NCBI RefSeq assembly: GCF_018139565.1
Contig: NZ_JAGSPK010000006.1
Span: forward strand, 186,001 to 250,000
Direction: 5' to 3'
Length of the DNA stretch: 64,000 nucleotides
Source: Cognatundibacterium rivi
GTDB taxonomy: Bacteria; Pseudomonadota; Gammaproteobacteria; Burkholderiales; Burkholderiaceae_D
The notes beneath the pieces are model-generated. The model worked only from the letters and a program-made list of their open reading frames with translations. It had not been told where the DNA came from and did not search any database. Positions 18,689 through 27,736 of the stretch are shown here, piece by piece. The number at the start of each line of letters is the position of its first letter. The first letter of the stretch is position 1. Both the position numbers and the translations under genes were made by a program.

Positions 18689-20029
18689 TTACAGCACGTA
18701 GCGCGACAAATCTTCATTCACCGATAAGGCGCCGAGTCGTTCTTCCACATAGGCCGCATCGATCGTCACCACTTTTCCGGTATTTTCGTGTGCTGCATAC
18801 GAGATCTCTTCCAGCAGCTTTTCCATCACGGTATACAAGCGGCGCGCGCCGATATTTTCGGTCGTTTCATTGACGGAATAAGCAATGCTGGCAAGTTTTT
18901 CCACGCCTTCCGGTGTGAAGTCCACGGCAACATCTTCGGTTGCCAGCAAGGCCTGATACTGACGTGTCAGGCAAGCGTCGGTGCTGGTCAGGATGCGTTC
19001 AAAATCGGCAATCGATAAGGATTCAAGTTCGACGCGGATAGGGAAGCGGCCTTGCAATTCCGGGATCAGATCGGACGGTTTGGCGAGATGGAATGCGCCG
19101 GAAGCAATAAACAAAATGTGATCGGTTTTGATCATGCCATATTTGGTATTCACCGTCGTGCCTTCAACCAGCGGCAGCAAATCACGTTGCACACCAGCGC
19201 GTGAAACTTCGGCACCGCCAGTTTCTGAGCGCGATGCAATTTTGTCGATTTCATCCAGAAAAACGATACCGTTTTGCTCAACGTTTCTGATCGCGTCCTG
19301 TTTCAATTCTTCTTCGTTGACCAGTTTTGCCGCTTCTTCTTCTATCAGCAATTTGAATGCTTCTTTGATTTTCAGCTTACGGGTTTTCTTGCGGCCATTG
19401 CCCATGCCAGAGAACATGGTTTTAATCTGCTCGGTCATTTCTTCCATGCCCGGCGGTGCCATGATTTCCATGTGGGTGACCGCCTCCGCCACTTCCAGTT
19501 CAATTTCTTTGTCGTCGAGCGCGCCTTCACGCAGACGTTTGCGGAAAGTCTGACGGGTTGTATTGTCAGCGGCTGGTGCAGCTTCACTGCCTTCAGGATG
19601 AATGCCGAAGTCGCGTGCTGGTGGCAATAAAATATCGAGAATGCGGTCTTCTGCCGCATCTTCCGCGCGCAGCCGTACTTTACGGGTCGCAGCTTCGCGC
19701 GTCTGCTTGATACCGATATCGACCAGATCGCGGATGATGGTATCGACGTCGCGCCCGACGTAACCGACTTCGGTAAATTTAGTCGCTTCAATTTTAATGA
19801 AAGGAGCATCCGCCAGTTTTGCGAGACGACGGGCGATCTCAGTTTTACCGACGCCTGTCGGGCCTATCATCAGTATGTTTTTGGGTGTGATTTCGTGGCG
19901 CAAAGGTTCTTCGACCTGCTGGCGACGCCAGCGATTGCGCAGGGCAATCGCGACTGCCCGTTTTGCTTTGGCCTGACCGACCACGTGTTTATCGAGTTCA
20001 GAGACGATCTCTTGCGGAGTCATATTCAT
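18689..20029 (-). CDS. hslU: HslU, ATPase subunit of the HslUV protease
   Basis: A 446-residue AAA+ unfoldase that feeds substrates to HslV. It begins [20 protein letters not shown], with Walker A GPTGVGKT at residues 56-63, Walker [11 protein letters not shown] near residue 250, the intermediate (I) domain between them and a C-terminal end LSRYVL as needed for docking on HslV. The ATG at 20029 follows AGGAAACAGC; the open frame extends upstream to 20086 without a better site. It lies 69 bases after hslV. Confidence 0.97.
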   Translation of the reverse strand: MNMTPQEIVSELDKHVVGQAKAKRAVAIALRNRWRRQQVEEPLRHEITPKNILMIGPTGVGKTEIARRLAKLADAPFIKIEATKFTEVGYVGRDVDTIIRDLVDIGIKQTREAATRKVRLRAEDAAEDRILDILLPPARDFGIHPEGSEAAPAADNTTRQTFRKRLREGALDDKEIELEVAEAVTHMEIMAPPGMEEMTEQIKTMFSGMGNGRKKTRKLKIKEAFKLLIEEEAAKLVNEEELKQDAIRNVEQNGIVFLDEIDKIASRSETGGAEVSRAGVQRDLLPLVEGTTVNTKYGMIKTDHILFIASGAFHLAKPSDLIPELQGRFPIRVELESLSIADFERILTSTDACLTRQYQALLATEDVAVDFTPEGVEKLASIAYSVNETTENIGARRLYTVMEKLLEEISYAAHENTGKVVTIDAAYVEERLGALSVNEDLSRYVL

Positions 20030-20098
20030 GCTGTTTCCTATCTGCTTCTCAAATCCATGCCGGCGCCGTTGGCGTACATCAGGCATGGTGAATCAAAA

Positions 20099-20635
20099 TT
20101 ATTCCAGGGTTTCTATGGTGTGCGACAAATTGGTATAGATACACAATTCGCCTGCAATCGTCAGCGACTTCTTGACGATGTCGACTGGCGATAAATCGGT
20201 ATTTTCAAACAGCGCAATCGCGGCTGATTGTGCAAACGTGCCGCCAGAGCCGATCGCACCTATGCCCTGGTTTGGTTCGAGTACGTCACCATTACCGGTG
20301 ATGACCAGGGTCGTGTCTTTGTCAGCAACCAGCAGCATGGCTTCCAGCCGACGCAGCATGCGATCAGTACGCCAGTCTTTGGCGAGCTCGACGGATGCGC
20401 GCATCAGATGTCCCTGATGTTTTTCCAGTTTGGATTCAAAGCGCTCGATTAATGTGAAAGCATCTGCAGTGCCACCGGCGAAACCCGCCAGAACTTTATT
20501 GTGATACAGCTTACGTACTTTGCGCGCTGTACCTTTCATAACGATATTGCCAAGGGTGACCTGACCATCGCCACCGAGGGCGACGACATTGCCGCGCCGT
20601 ACCGTCAGGATGGTGGTGCCGTGAAATTGTTCCAT
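20099..20635 (-). CDS. hslV: HslV, peptidase subunit of the HslUV protease
   Basis: A 178-residue N-terminal-nucleophile hydrolase (proteasome beta-type). It begins [15 protein letters not shown]; by homology the catalytic threonine is the first Thr of the TT pair, so a six-residue propeptide is removed. [13 protein letters not shown] and [11 protein letters not shown] are the conserved proteasome-fold stretches. The ATG is preceded by AAGGACC. It is the first gene of hslVU. Confidence 0.97.
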   Translation of the reverse strand: MEQFHGTTILTVRRGNVVALGGDGQVTLGNIVMKGTARKVRKLYHNKVLAGFAGGTADAFTLIERFESKLEKHQGHLMRASVELAKDWRTDRMLRRLEAMLLVADKDTTLVITGNGDVLEPNQGIGAIGSGGTFAQSAAIALFENTDLSPVDIVKKSLTIAGELCIYTNLSHTIETLE

Positions 20636-20886
20636 AAGGACCTCATAAATGGTTGAAACTATGTCGCGAAGCTTCGCAGGCTAGCGCCAGCAGAGATAGA
20701 AGCAGAACGAGACTGCGTACTGAGCGGATCTTGTTACGTGAGTGCTTGCTACCGCTATACTTATTTGAAAATCGTCTTTGTCAGACAGATTGCAGATAGG
20801 CGCAAGAATAAAAAGCGACAACACACACGCGATGGCGCATCGGAACCAGAAAGAAAATGGGGTGTGTCGGCAGAATTACAAGAAGT

Positions 20887-22314
20887 CTAGTGCTTACGCA
20901 GTGAGATGCTGGCGATATTTTTTAAACCCATCGCGTTAAATAACATCATGACCAGATAATTCACTTCTTCAAACCGGATAGTCACGCCGGGTTTGCCGAC
21001 GATGGGCGCCAGGCCATTCAATAATTCAGCGGAGGCGCTGAATTCCACGCGGTCAAGTTTCGAGCAGTCGATGATCAGAGGCTGCTGCTGTGCCGCTTGC
21101 TCCGCGATTTTTTTGACCAGTGCGTCGACGCTGCCATCCACCATTGCAGGCATGAAGAAACGATCAGAAGGTTCTTCTTCCTCTTCATGATTGAGTTCTG
21201 GGAAGGCATCGGTAACATTATTCTGAGGTGCTTCGAATGATGGTGGAGACACTTCAAACGTGATGCAGTAATCCATGCTGGCTTCTTCGAATGCTTTTTC
21301 AAAGTGCAGCAATTGCAGAATTTCTAATAACAGCAGCCACGGTGCTTCTGTCTCATCACGCCGCCCGACCTGCAGAATGGCGCGAATTTTATCTGTCAGG
21401 CTTTGTGCGCCGACCAGCATCAGATCATGCCCGGTCTTTTTCAGATTTTTGAGTGTCCGTAACAGCAAACCACAGCCGACAGGATCAACTTCTTTAATTT
21501 TCGAGAAATCCAGACGCAGGCTAGGACTTTTTGCGCTCGCAATATTAATTTTTTCCAGTATTTTGACAATGGTGGCGTCAAGTTTTACCGGGAAAAGTAT
21601 GCTAGGCCGGGACGCATCCTTAGGATGCGATTCGGCTTCCGGCTGCGGTGTATTTTCAGGCCACAGCGGAGGTGAGGTTTCAAATTTGTTAGCGTAATCG
21701 AGCGAGAGGCTTTCAAACTTATGCTGATTATTCGTGATCCGGTATAAATCAAACAGCATCTGCCAGCCTATTTCGGTCGCCAGTCCCAGATGTTGGTGAT
21801 GTACGGCGGCGTCCAGCATTTGCTCTGCCACTTCATTTTGTCCGCTTGCAAACAAAATAGCGGCTTCTTCGAGAACCGGTACGGATTCGCTATAGGCGAG
21901 TGCTGACCCTGGAATTTCTGTGTTGTGTCCGAGCAGATAATCTGACGGCATTGGCATTGGCAGCGTTGTTTGAAAATCTGCGACAGGACCACGATTTGTC
22001 AGGGGTTGTGTGTGTTCGGTAAGATCAAATTTGCTGTTGCCGAGTTTTTTTGAAATATCGGTTTTGGTGATGACCGGAGGGCGCGTCTTAACGATGTCGC
22101 GCGACATTTCAAATTCTATGGCATCAATTTTTCGTTCAGTAGCACGAGCGACGTGGCGCTGAGCAATGACAGAATTGCTGAAAAGCTCGCTGTCATGGAA
22201 ACCTGTAATAACAGTGTTACCAGATTTAGAGCGAGCTTTTCTGGAAGAAGATTTCTCGGTGGAGCGATCTTCTTTTTTGCCACCTTTTTTACCGAAAAGA
22301 GAAAAAATCCCCAC
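20887..22314 (-). CDS. Double STAS-domain protein
   Basis: A 475-residue soluble protein. The start is taken as the GTG at 22314, which follows TTTAGGAATA and gives VGIFSLFGKKGGKKEDRS. The longer open frame to 22416 has no ribosome-binding site. A charged, disordered N-terminus leads to a first STAS domain at about residues 225-300 (LRLDFSKIKEVDPVGCGLLL) and a second at about 390-475 (PLIIDCSKLDRVEFSASAEL). STAS domains mediate anti-sigma-antagonist or MlaB-like interactions. Between them are acidic linkers. Its partner is not evident; it lies downstream of nothing obvious and upstream of no cotranscribed gene. Confidence 0.7.
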   Translation of the reverse strand: MGIFSLFGKKGGKKEDRSTEKSSSRKARSKSGNTVITGFHDSELFSNSVIAQRHVARATERKIDAIEFEMSRDIVKTRPPVITKTDISKKLGNSKFDLTEHTQPLTNRGPVADFQTTLPMPMPSDYLLGHNTEIPGSALAYSESVPVLEEAAILFASGQNEVAEQMLDAAVHHQHLGLATEIGWQMLFDLYRITNNQHKFESLSLDYANKFETSPPLWPENTPQPEAESHPKDASRPSILFPVKLDATIVKILEKINIASAKSPSLRLDFSKIKEVDPVGCGLLLRTLKNLKKTGHDLMLVGAQSLTDKIRAILQVGRRDETEAPWLLLLEILQLLHFEKAFEEASMDYCITFEVSPPSFEAPQNNVTDAFPELNHEEEEEPSDRFFMPAMVDGSVDALVKKIAEQAAQQQPLIIDCSKLDRVEFSASAELLNGLAPIVGKPGVTIRFEEVNYLVMMLFNAMGLKNIASISLRKH

Positions 22315-22488
22315 ACTATTCCTAAAAAAATACGTCTTAAACGAGTGAAATCTGTACTTGCTAAGTATATTCTTAATTGAGCGTAAATAGTAAGCTGCGC
22401 TTTTCCGACTTAACAATGTTTTATTTTTTATAAAAGTCAGTTTTTCTAGAATATTTTAGAGAAGTTAGCATATTAAGCTCATATACAC

Positions 22489-22514
22489 AAAAATGGAGGC
22501 ATTTAGCCTCCATT
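22489..22514 (-). terminator. Intrinsic terminator after the ZnuD-like receptor
   Basis: A perfect AAATGGAGGC/GCCTCCATTT stem with a 5-base loop is followed on the minus strand by TTTTTGTG, about 60 bases after the stop codon at 22574. Confidence 0.8.
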
Positions 22515-22573
22515 TCGCCTTTAACTATGCTATCCGTGTAAATTTAATTTTACATTTCGTAACAAGGTAGAAA

Positions 22574-24568
22574 TTAAAAACTGGTTCTGACTCCGGCGAT
22601 AAAGCTTCTGCCTGGTTGTGGAACACTATCTCTTAATATCGACGTGGACAAGCGTATATCCTGATTCAGTAAATTTCTGGCCATCAGGAACCAGGTAATT
22701 TGTTGACCTTGATATGGATGAGAGTAACTCAGGTTGGCATCTGCTCTGGTGTACGAAGGAGTGACGTAATCTTCAAAACTGGCCAGTCTGTCCTGACGTT
22801 GTGCATGCAGGATATTCAACGATGTGCGCCAAGCCCCTTGTTTGAAGCCCAAATCGAAACCAACGCGTGTGGCTGGTTGCAAAGGTAAGTTTCCGAGATC
22901 TGTCAGTGTACCGCGCGAGATATCGGCAAAGGCACGCGCAGAAAATCCTTCTCCCAGGTGGTTATAACTGATTTCTGCTTCACCACCGCGAATCTTTGCC
23001 GACGCCTGTGACCAGTTGCGCAAAGTGAATTCAGCGTCCGCCTGAGCGATACCTTCCCCATTTACTTTGGTGCCATCAGTATGGCCATAGATGTAGTTGT
23101 CGACTTGATTAATAAATGTATTCAACTTCCATCGCAGCAATCCGGTAGTTTTTTGCAGGGTAAATTCGAGATTATGCGAAATCTCTTTTTTCATGTTGAT
23201 ATTGCCGATATCGAACGTCGCCGTCGATTCGTGCGGACCTGCTGAATACAATTCCTCTGTTGCCGGAGCGCGTTGTGCGAGTGAGAAACTCAGACCGGCG
23301 CTATAGCCGGGAGTAAATTGCCATAGACCACCGGCAGACGCAGAATACAGATTGAAGTTTCTGTGAGCGAGTGCACTGATTTCATCCGGTTCACGGCTGA
23401 CATTTTCCAGGCGTACACCTGCGCTGCCAAGAACATCGCCGAACTGACGTTGTTCCAGCGCGAATGCGGCAACTGAGGTGGATTTTGTCGAAGGAACCGT
23501 ATCTGCGCGGCCACTTGCAGCCGACAATGCGGAAAATTTGGTCTGTTCCGTCTGCAGACCCCAACTGCCTTGCCAGCCGGACCAGTTCGCGTGCGACAGG
23601 ACGATGCGACTCTCCAGCATTTTGTTTTTAAAGTTTGTGACCGGGGAACCGTCTTCTGCTTTTTCGGTGTGCTGATAATCGGTGCCGCTGAGTTTAAATT
23701 TCAGACTGTCAAAACCTGATAGTGGCGAGTTGAGCTGGCCTTCCAGATCAAGTCTGTTCTGCCGCAGATCGATAAAGGATTTTTCTGCAGTTGGGATGCC
23801 GTAATGATCGTTCAGCGTTTGCACCGCTGCACCCAGATAACCCCACGACTGGATCAGTGATGCGCCGGCAGCGAGGCTATTTGAACGAGTGAAACTGGAG
23901 GGCAGTTTGCCATCTGCTGAGGCGGGATCTGAAAGGTTTGCTTTACCCGGGATATCATAATTGCCGGTTTCGCGGCTGTTGCCGTCAACATGTAAGCCTA
24001 TATTGCCGCTGGCACCATCCACCGAGAATGAACCACTTTTTTCCTGATTCACTGTGCCGTATCTGAGCTCCGCTTCACCAGTGATTTTTTTATTTAATAC
24101 GGTGGGAATGCGATTGTCGATCACGTTGATCAGACCACCGATGGCACCGCTCCCGTACAGCAAAGCCGCCGGACCGCGCAAAATTTCGATTTGTTGTGCG
24201 GTCGAGCTTTCACTGGCGACGGCGTGATCGTTTGACAGGCTGGAGACGTCGGCAACGCCCATACCATTTTGCAGAATTTTTACCCGAGGGCCTTCCAGAC
24301 CGCGAATGATAGGTCGCGATGCGCCTGCGCCAAATCCTGAGGCGGAGACACCGAGCTCATTGCCCAGCGTTTCACCGAGTGAGGTGCCGATTTTTGCGCG
24401 AAGCTCAGGGCCGGACAGTATTTTCGCCGGTGTCAGTACTTGCATGTCTTCGCCATTTCCCAGTGGGTTAGAGGTGACGGTGACGGTATTGATTGCTTGT
24501 GCGTTGGCGTTGCAATGAGCCAGTGCGGAGAGGACGGCGGCTGCGGCAATGGTGCGGTGAAATTGCAT
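22574..24568 (-). CDS. znuD: TonB-dependent outer-membrane receptor, ZnuD-like (zinc uptake)
   Basis: A 664-residue receptor. The start at 24568 follows CAGGAAAAATC and gives a signal peptide (MQFHRTIAAAAVLSALAHC, cleavage near NAQA). A plug domain with SRPIIRGLEGPRVKILQNGM and EILRGPAALLYGSGAIGGLINVID is followed by a beta-barrel ending in GRSFIAGVRTSF (C-terminal Phe). The plug sequence GASRPIIRGLEGPRVKIL resembles the ZnuD/zinc receptor group. Zinc is supported mainly by context: DUF2946-like protein, COG0523 GTPase and Zur nearby, with a candidate operator upstream of the unit. Confidence 0.8.
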   Translation of the reverse strand: MQFHRTIAAAAVLSALAHCNANAQAINTVTVTSNPLGNGEDMQVLTPAKILSGPELRAKIGTSLGETLGNELGVSASGFGAGASRPIIRGLEGPRVKILQNGMGVADVSSLSNDHAVASESSTAQQIEILRGPAALLYGSGAIGGLINVIDNRIPTVLNKKITGEAELRYGTVNQEKSGSFSVDGASGNIGLHVDGNSRETGNYDIPGKANLSDPASADGKLPSSFTRSNSLAAGASLIQSWGYLGAAVQTLNDHYGIPTAEKSFIDLRQNRLDLEGQLNSPLSGFDSLKFKLSGTDYQHTEKAEDGSPVTNFKNKMLESRIVLSHANWSGWQGSWGLQTEQTKFSALSAASGRADTVPSTKSTSVAAFALEQRQFGDVLGSAGVRLENVSREPDEISALAHRNFNLYSASAGGLWQFTPGYSAGLSFSLAQRAPATEELYSAGPHESTATFDIGNINMKKEISHNLEFTLQKTTGLLRWKLNTFINQVDNYIYGHTDGTKVNGEGIAQADAEFTLRNWSQASAKIRGGEAEISYNHLGEGFSARAFADISRGTLTDLGNLPLQPATRVGFDLGFKQGAWRTSLNILHAQRQDRLASFEDYVTPSYTRADANLSYSHPYQGQQITWFLMARNLLNQDIRLSTSILRDSVPQPGRSFIAGVRTSF

Positions 24569-24678
24569 GATTTTTCCTGAAACATGAAAATGAACAAAGC
24601 AGACCACTCAGAAGAGCGATCTGAAAAAACGAGCTGAGTGCCGGGTGAAATTGAATTCCGGCTGAGATTTTCAATGCT

Positions 24679-25053
24679 TCAGAAAGGCGGGGCGCGTGAA
24701 GAGAATGAGAGCTGTATGCTGGCCAGCCAGACGATATTGGCGGCAAAGGTGTTAATGAAGTCTGTTGTATCGATGACCGGAAGTGCCGGCACTTTGGCGT
24801 CGAGATAATCCGCAGCAACGGTTGCGTCAAATAAGGCGCAGGAGTGCAAGGCTCTTTCGTCGGAATCTGAAGTGACCTGCCAGAACGTGTAACTGTTGCT
24901 GAGCGCGGTGACTTGCGCCTTGCCGCCGGGCCAGCCCGCGTGCGCAAGTTTATGAGAAAGACTGACCCATTGCGCCAGCAATAATGCGGGCAGCAGCAGA
25001 CACAACAGCCAGTGGCTGCTGTGTCTGTGTCTGAATGGATAAGAGGAGCTCAT
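24679..25053 (-). CDS. DUF2946-like small exported/membrane protein
   Basis: A 124-residue protein with a His-rich start (RHRHSSH), one N-terminal hydrophobic segment (WLLCLLLPALLLAQWVSLSH), a mid-region HSCALFDA and a C-terminal hydrophobic stretch ending SSRAPPF. The layout and the RAPP tail resemble DUF2946, proteins often found next to TonB receptors for metals. It is 110 bases upstream of znuD on the same strand, so the two probably form one operon. No ribosome-binding site is strong. The role is unknown; a metal-handling accessory function is inferred from context and His/Cys residues. Confidence 0.65.
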   Translation of the reverse strand: MSSSYPFRHRHSSHWLLCLLLPALLLAQWVSLSHKLAHAGWPGGKAQVTALSNSYTFWQVTSDSDERALHSCALFDATVAADYLDAKVPALPVIDTTDFINTFAANIVWLASIQLSFSSRAPPF

Positions 25054-25190
25054 TGATATCTAAAACTTAACCGAATATTGCTATAAACATTGTGTTAACC
25101 ATTGTGTTGCAAAAAGCCAACGTTCTTTCCTTGATTGGCTGGTGCAAGACGCGGCTTGGATAGCTGAATATCTACAAAGTTCCTTATTAG

Positions 25191-25205
25191 TGCAACACTG
25201 TTGCA
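25191..25205. promoter_or_regulatory. Candidate Zur operator upstream of the DUF2946-znuD unit
   Basis: A perfect 15-bp palindrome TGCAACA-C-TGTTGCA, 138 bases upstream of the DUF2946-like start. It shares length and ends (TGCAA-N5-TTGCA) with a second palindrome upstream of zur at 27514-27528. Zinc control is inferred from the neighbouring genes. Confidence 0.45.
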
Positions 25206-25240
25206 GTTCCTTGAGTAAAAAAAGCGTGTAACTGATCACA
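25206..25240 (-). terminator. Intrinsic terminator after dksA
   Basis: The stem AAAAAGCGTGT/ACACGCTTTTT with an 8-base loop is followed on the minus strand by further Ts, about 40 bases after the dksA stop. Confidence 0.85.
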
Positions 25241-25276
25241 CGCTTTTTACTTTAACGCTTTTTTGTGACAGTGGAA

Positions 25277-25732
25277 TTAATCACCGTACAGTTTTTGTTT
25301 CATTTCGCGTCGTTGCTGCGCTTCGAGAGACAGCGTTGCTGTCGGACGTGCCAATAAGCGCGGAACGCCGATAGGTTCGCCTGTTTCTTCGCACCAGCCG
25401 TAGTCACCTTCATCGATGCTGGCGATGGATTGCTGAACTTTTTTCAGCAATTTGCGTTCGCGGTCACGGGTACGTAACTCAAGCGCATGTTCTTCTTCGA
25501 TCGTGGCACGGTCTGCCGGATCGGGAACTAATACGGTTTCGCGAAGATGCTCGGTAGTTTCGTCGGCATTCTTCAATAAATCCTTTTCAAGCTGTTGCAA
25601 ACGGGCCTTGAAAAATGCCAGTTGTGCAGCGTTCATATAGTCCTTCTCTCCCATCGCGAGGATTTGTTCCTCGGTGAGCAGGGCTTCGGGGGCGCTGACT
25701 GTAGCAGTCGATTTAGATGATTTAGTTGCCAC
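25277..25732 (-). CDS. dksA: RNA-polymerase-binding transcription factor DksA (one-cysteine type)
   Basis: A 151-residue DksA that binds the RNA-polymerase secondary channel and works with ppGpp. The coiled coil (about residues 35-105) carries the tip acidic pair in DPADRATIEEE. The usual four-cysteine zinc finger is reduced to one cysteine: DYGWCEETGEPIG and later TATLSLEAQ, where E. coli DksA has CxxC at both places. To my knowledge this form is normal for Burkholderiales DksA. It lies inside a zinc-homeostasis block but has its own ~150-base upstream gap and its own terminator. Confidence 0.93.
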   Translation of the reverse strand: MATKSSKSTATVSAPEALLTEEQILAMGEKDYMNAAQLAFFKARLQQLEKDLLKNADETTEHLRETVLVPDPADRATIEEEHALELRTRDRERKLLKKVQQSIASIDEGDYGWCEETGEPIGVPRLLARPTATLSLEAQQRREMKQKLYGD

Positions 25733-25888
25733 TTCGCTTACTTTCGATACAACGGGTTAACACATAGAAAAAGTCTGAAACGATGAAGTTTTCAGATAAT
25801 TTATCCTCCCCTTACTGATATGAAAAGCAGCATTTTTACTCATGCCACTTGCACAACAGACAATGCCTGATATCAGTAGCCCGACAGT

Positions 25889-26944
25889 TTATACTAAACA
25901 ATGCTCCAGACCTTGAATAAATATGTCTTTTGGTAGATTTTTGCCAATAAACACCATTTTGCTTTCTTTTGTTTCTTCATCCCCCCATTTCGCGCCGACA
26001 TCGGTTCCCATGATCTGATGTACCCCCTGGAAGATCACCTTACGGTCGGCACCTTGCATGTACAGCACGCCTTTATAACGCAGCATGCGCGGGCCGAAAA
26101 CCTGCACCAATCCACCTAAAAATTCGTCAAGCTGTCCGGTATTGAATGGGCGTGTGCTTTTAAACACAAATGCGGCGATATCGTCAGAATGATGGGCGTG
26201 ATGATGATTATGCGCATGTTCGTGCCCGTGTTCATGTGTGCAATGTTCATCGCAGTGTTCGCCGTGGTGTTCGTGTGAATGTTCTTCTTCACTTAAAAAA
26301 TCGGGATCGAGATCCAGTTTTGCATTCAGGTTGAAGCCTTTCAGATCCAGCACTTCAGCAATGGCAATGTTACCGAAATCGACAGTGCTGATAGGCGCAC
26401 GCGGATTGATATGCATCAGACGTGAGCGCAGACTCGCCAGTTGTTTCGCATCAGCCAGATCGGTCTTCGACAGCAAAATCTTGTCGGCAAAACCCACCTG
26501 ACGCTGCGCTTCTTCATGCTCATCGAGTTGCAGCATACCGTGACGCGCATCAACCACGGTGACGACCGCATCGAGCATGTAATAGGTGCCGACTTCTTCA
26601 TCAACGAAAAAAGTTTGTGCAACCGGGCCAGGATTGGCCAGACCTGTGGTTTCGATAATCACACGGTCGAAAGCTATCTTGCCTTCGTTTTTTTGTTGTA
26701 TCAGCTTACTGAGTGCGATGATCAGATCGCCGCGCACAGTGCAACAGATACAGCCATTGTTCATCTCAACGATTTGTTCATTGCTGTCCTGTACCAGAAT
26801 TTCATTATCGATATTTTCCTGACCGAATTCATTTTCGATCACGGCGATTTTGTAGCCGTGGTTTTCCTGCAGTATGCGGTTGAGCAGCGTCGTTTTTCCC
26901 GCGCCCAGAAAGCCGGTAAGTATGGTGGTTGGAATCAGTGCCAT
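25889..26944 (-). CDS. COG0523 (CobW/ZigA-type) GTPase, probable zinc metallochaperone
   Basis: A 351-residue G3E-family GTPase. Walker A GFLGAGKTTL is at residues 11-20, the metal motif CICC at 65-68 (GCICCTVRGDL) and the base-recognition SKTD near 166. A long His/Glu loop at about residues 218-255 (EEEHSHEHHGEHCDEHC and more) follows, then a CobW C-terminal domain. Zur-linked members of this family deliver zinc to client proteins under zinc starvation. It lies 17 bases after zur on the same strand, so they are almost certainly cotranscribed. Confidence 0.87.
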   Translation of the reverse strand: MALIPTTILTGFLGAGKTTLLNRILQENHGYKIAVIENEFGQENIDNEILVQDSNEQIVEMNNGCICCTVRGDLIIALSKLIQQKNEGKIAFDRVIIETTGLANPGPVAQTFFVDEEVGTYYMLDAVVTVVDARHGMLQLDEHEEAQRQVGFADKILLSKTDLADAKQLASLRSRLMHINPRAPISTVDFGNIAIAEVLDLKGFNLNAKLDLDPDFLSEEEHSHEHHGEHCDEHCTHEHGHEHAHNHHHAHHSDDIAAFVFKSTRPFNTGQLDEFLGGLVQVFGPRMLRYKGVLYMQGADRKVIFQGVHQIMGTDVGAKWGDEETKESKMVFIGKNLPKDIFIQGLEHCLV

Positions 26945-26961
26945 AGCGTCAGAAAGAAAAG

Positions 26962-27453
26962 TTAATTGGAACAGTCAGCACACCAGCCTTTGATGGTCAG
27001 CTCGATGTCATGACTTTGAAAACCACGTCCCAGCGTTGCCTGCAGGGTTGCTTGCAATTGCTCGCGTAAAGACGCTGGTTGTTCTGCATCGTCGAGACAA
27101 AACACGCGGGCGCAGCGGGTACATTTAAAATGGCCATGCTGATGCTGCGTCACACCGCTTTTCGAGTCGGCTGATTGTTCGCTGCCCGTGCTGTAACGGA
27201 ACACCCGGTCGTCGCCCGAAATTTTATGTGTCAGACCGGCTTCCGTCAGACAATCCAGTGCACGGTACAAGGTGACTCTGTCCATCTCCGGCAGCGCATC
27301 TTGCACTTCCAGATGCGACAACGCACGCTTGGTATCCAGCAACACAGACAACACGCCGAGCCTCGCATCCGTAACGCGGACGCCGCTGGCCCGCAACAAG
27401 TCCGAGGCTTGTGCCTGATCGTTGACAGTGTGGCTGTGATGCGCAGATTTCAT
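26962..27453 (-). CDS. zur: Fur-family zinc regulator (Zur)
   Basis: A 163-residue Fur-family repressor. The winged-helix part contains DLLRASGVRVTDARLGVL and MDRVTLYRALDCLTEAGL. The C-terminal dimer domain has the His-rich metal site HQHGHFKCTRC and a second cysteine pair in GWCADC. The assignment to Zur rather than Fur or PerR is based on the adjacent COG0523 GTPase and ZnuD-like receptor. Start at 27453 (MKSAHHSH); the open frame extends to 27501 but that leader is not family-like. A candidate operator lies 60-75 bases upstream, suggesting autoregulation. Confidence 0.85.
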   Translation of the reverse strand: MKSAHHSHTVNDQAQASDLLRASGVRVTDARLGVLSVLLDTKRALSHLEVQDALPEMDRVTLYRALDCLTEAGLTHKISGDDRVFRYSTGSEQSADSKSGVTQHQHGHFKCTRCARVFCLDDAEQPASLREQLQATLQATLGRGFQSHDIELTIKGWCADCSN

Positions 27454-27513
27454 ATCGAATGCAGAAAAAAATAAGCAATAGTAAGCAAAGCAAGCTGGCA
27501 TTATGCCTGAAAA

Positions 27514-27528
27514 TGCAATTCAGTTGCA
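27514..27528. promoter_or_regulatory. Candidate Zur operator upstream of zur-cobW
   Basis: The 15-bp interrupted palindrome TGCAA-TTCAG-TTGCA lies between zur and the divergent phoX gene. It matches the palindrome at 25191-25205 in length and in both half-sites (TGCAA...GTTGCA). Confidence 0.45.
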
Positions 27529-27585
27529 AAAGTGCGTCTGATCAAAACAACGTCAGACAGACGTCGCGCGATCACGGCAGTGTCT

Positions 27586-27611
27586 CTATTCATATTCTTG
27601 TCATATTTACT
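27586..27611 (+). promoter_or_regulatory. Weak Pho-box-like direct repeats upstream of phoX
   Basis: CTATTCAT and CTTGTCAT are spaced 11 bases apart (27586 and 27597) and followed at the same spacing by a T-rich segment. The PhoB box consists of CTGTCAT direct repeats with 11-base period, so this is a partial match about 130 bases before the phoX start. No phoB gene is in the window. Confidence 0.3.
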
Positions 27612-27736
27612 TTTTAAACTGCGCAGCGGTGAATCCGCTGATGCGTCTCGTTCTGCGTCCCGGATTCTTACTAAATTTGTGCGCCGTGCATCGCTGATGC
27701 CCGCGTTTTGACGTCAATTATTCTGGAATTCTACTC

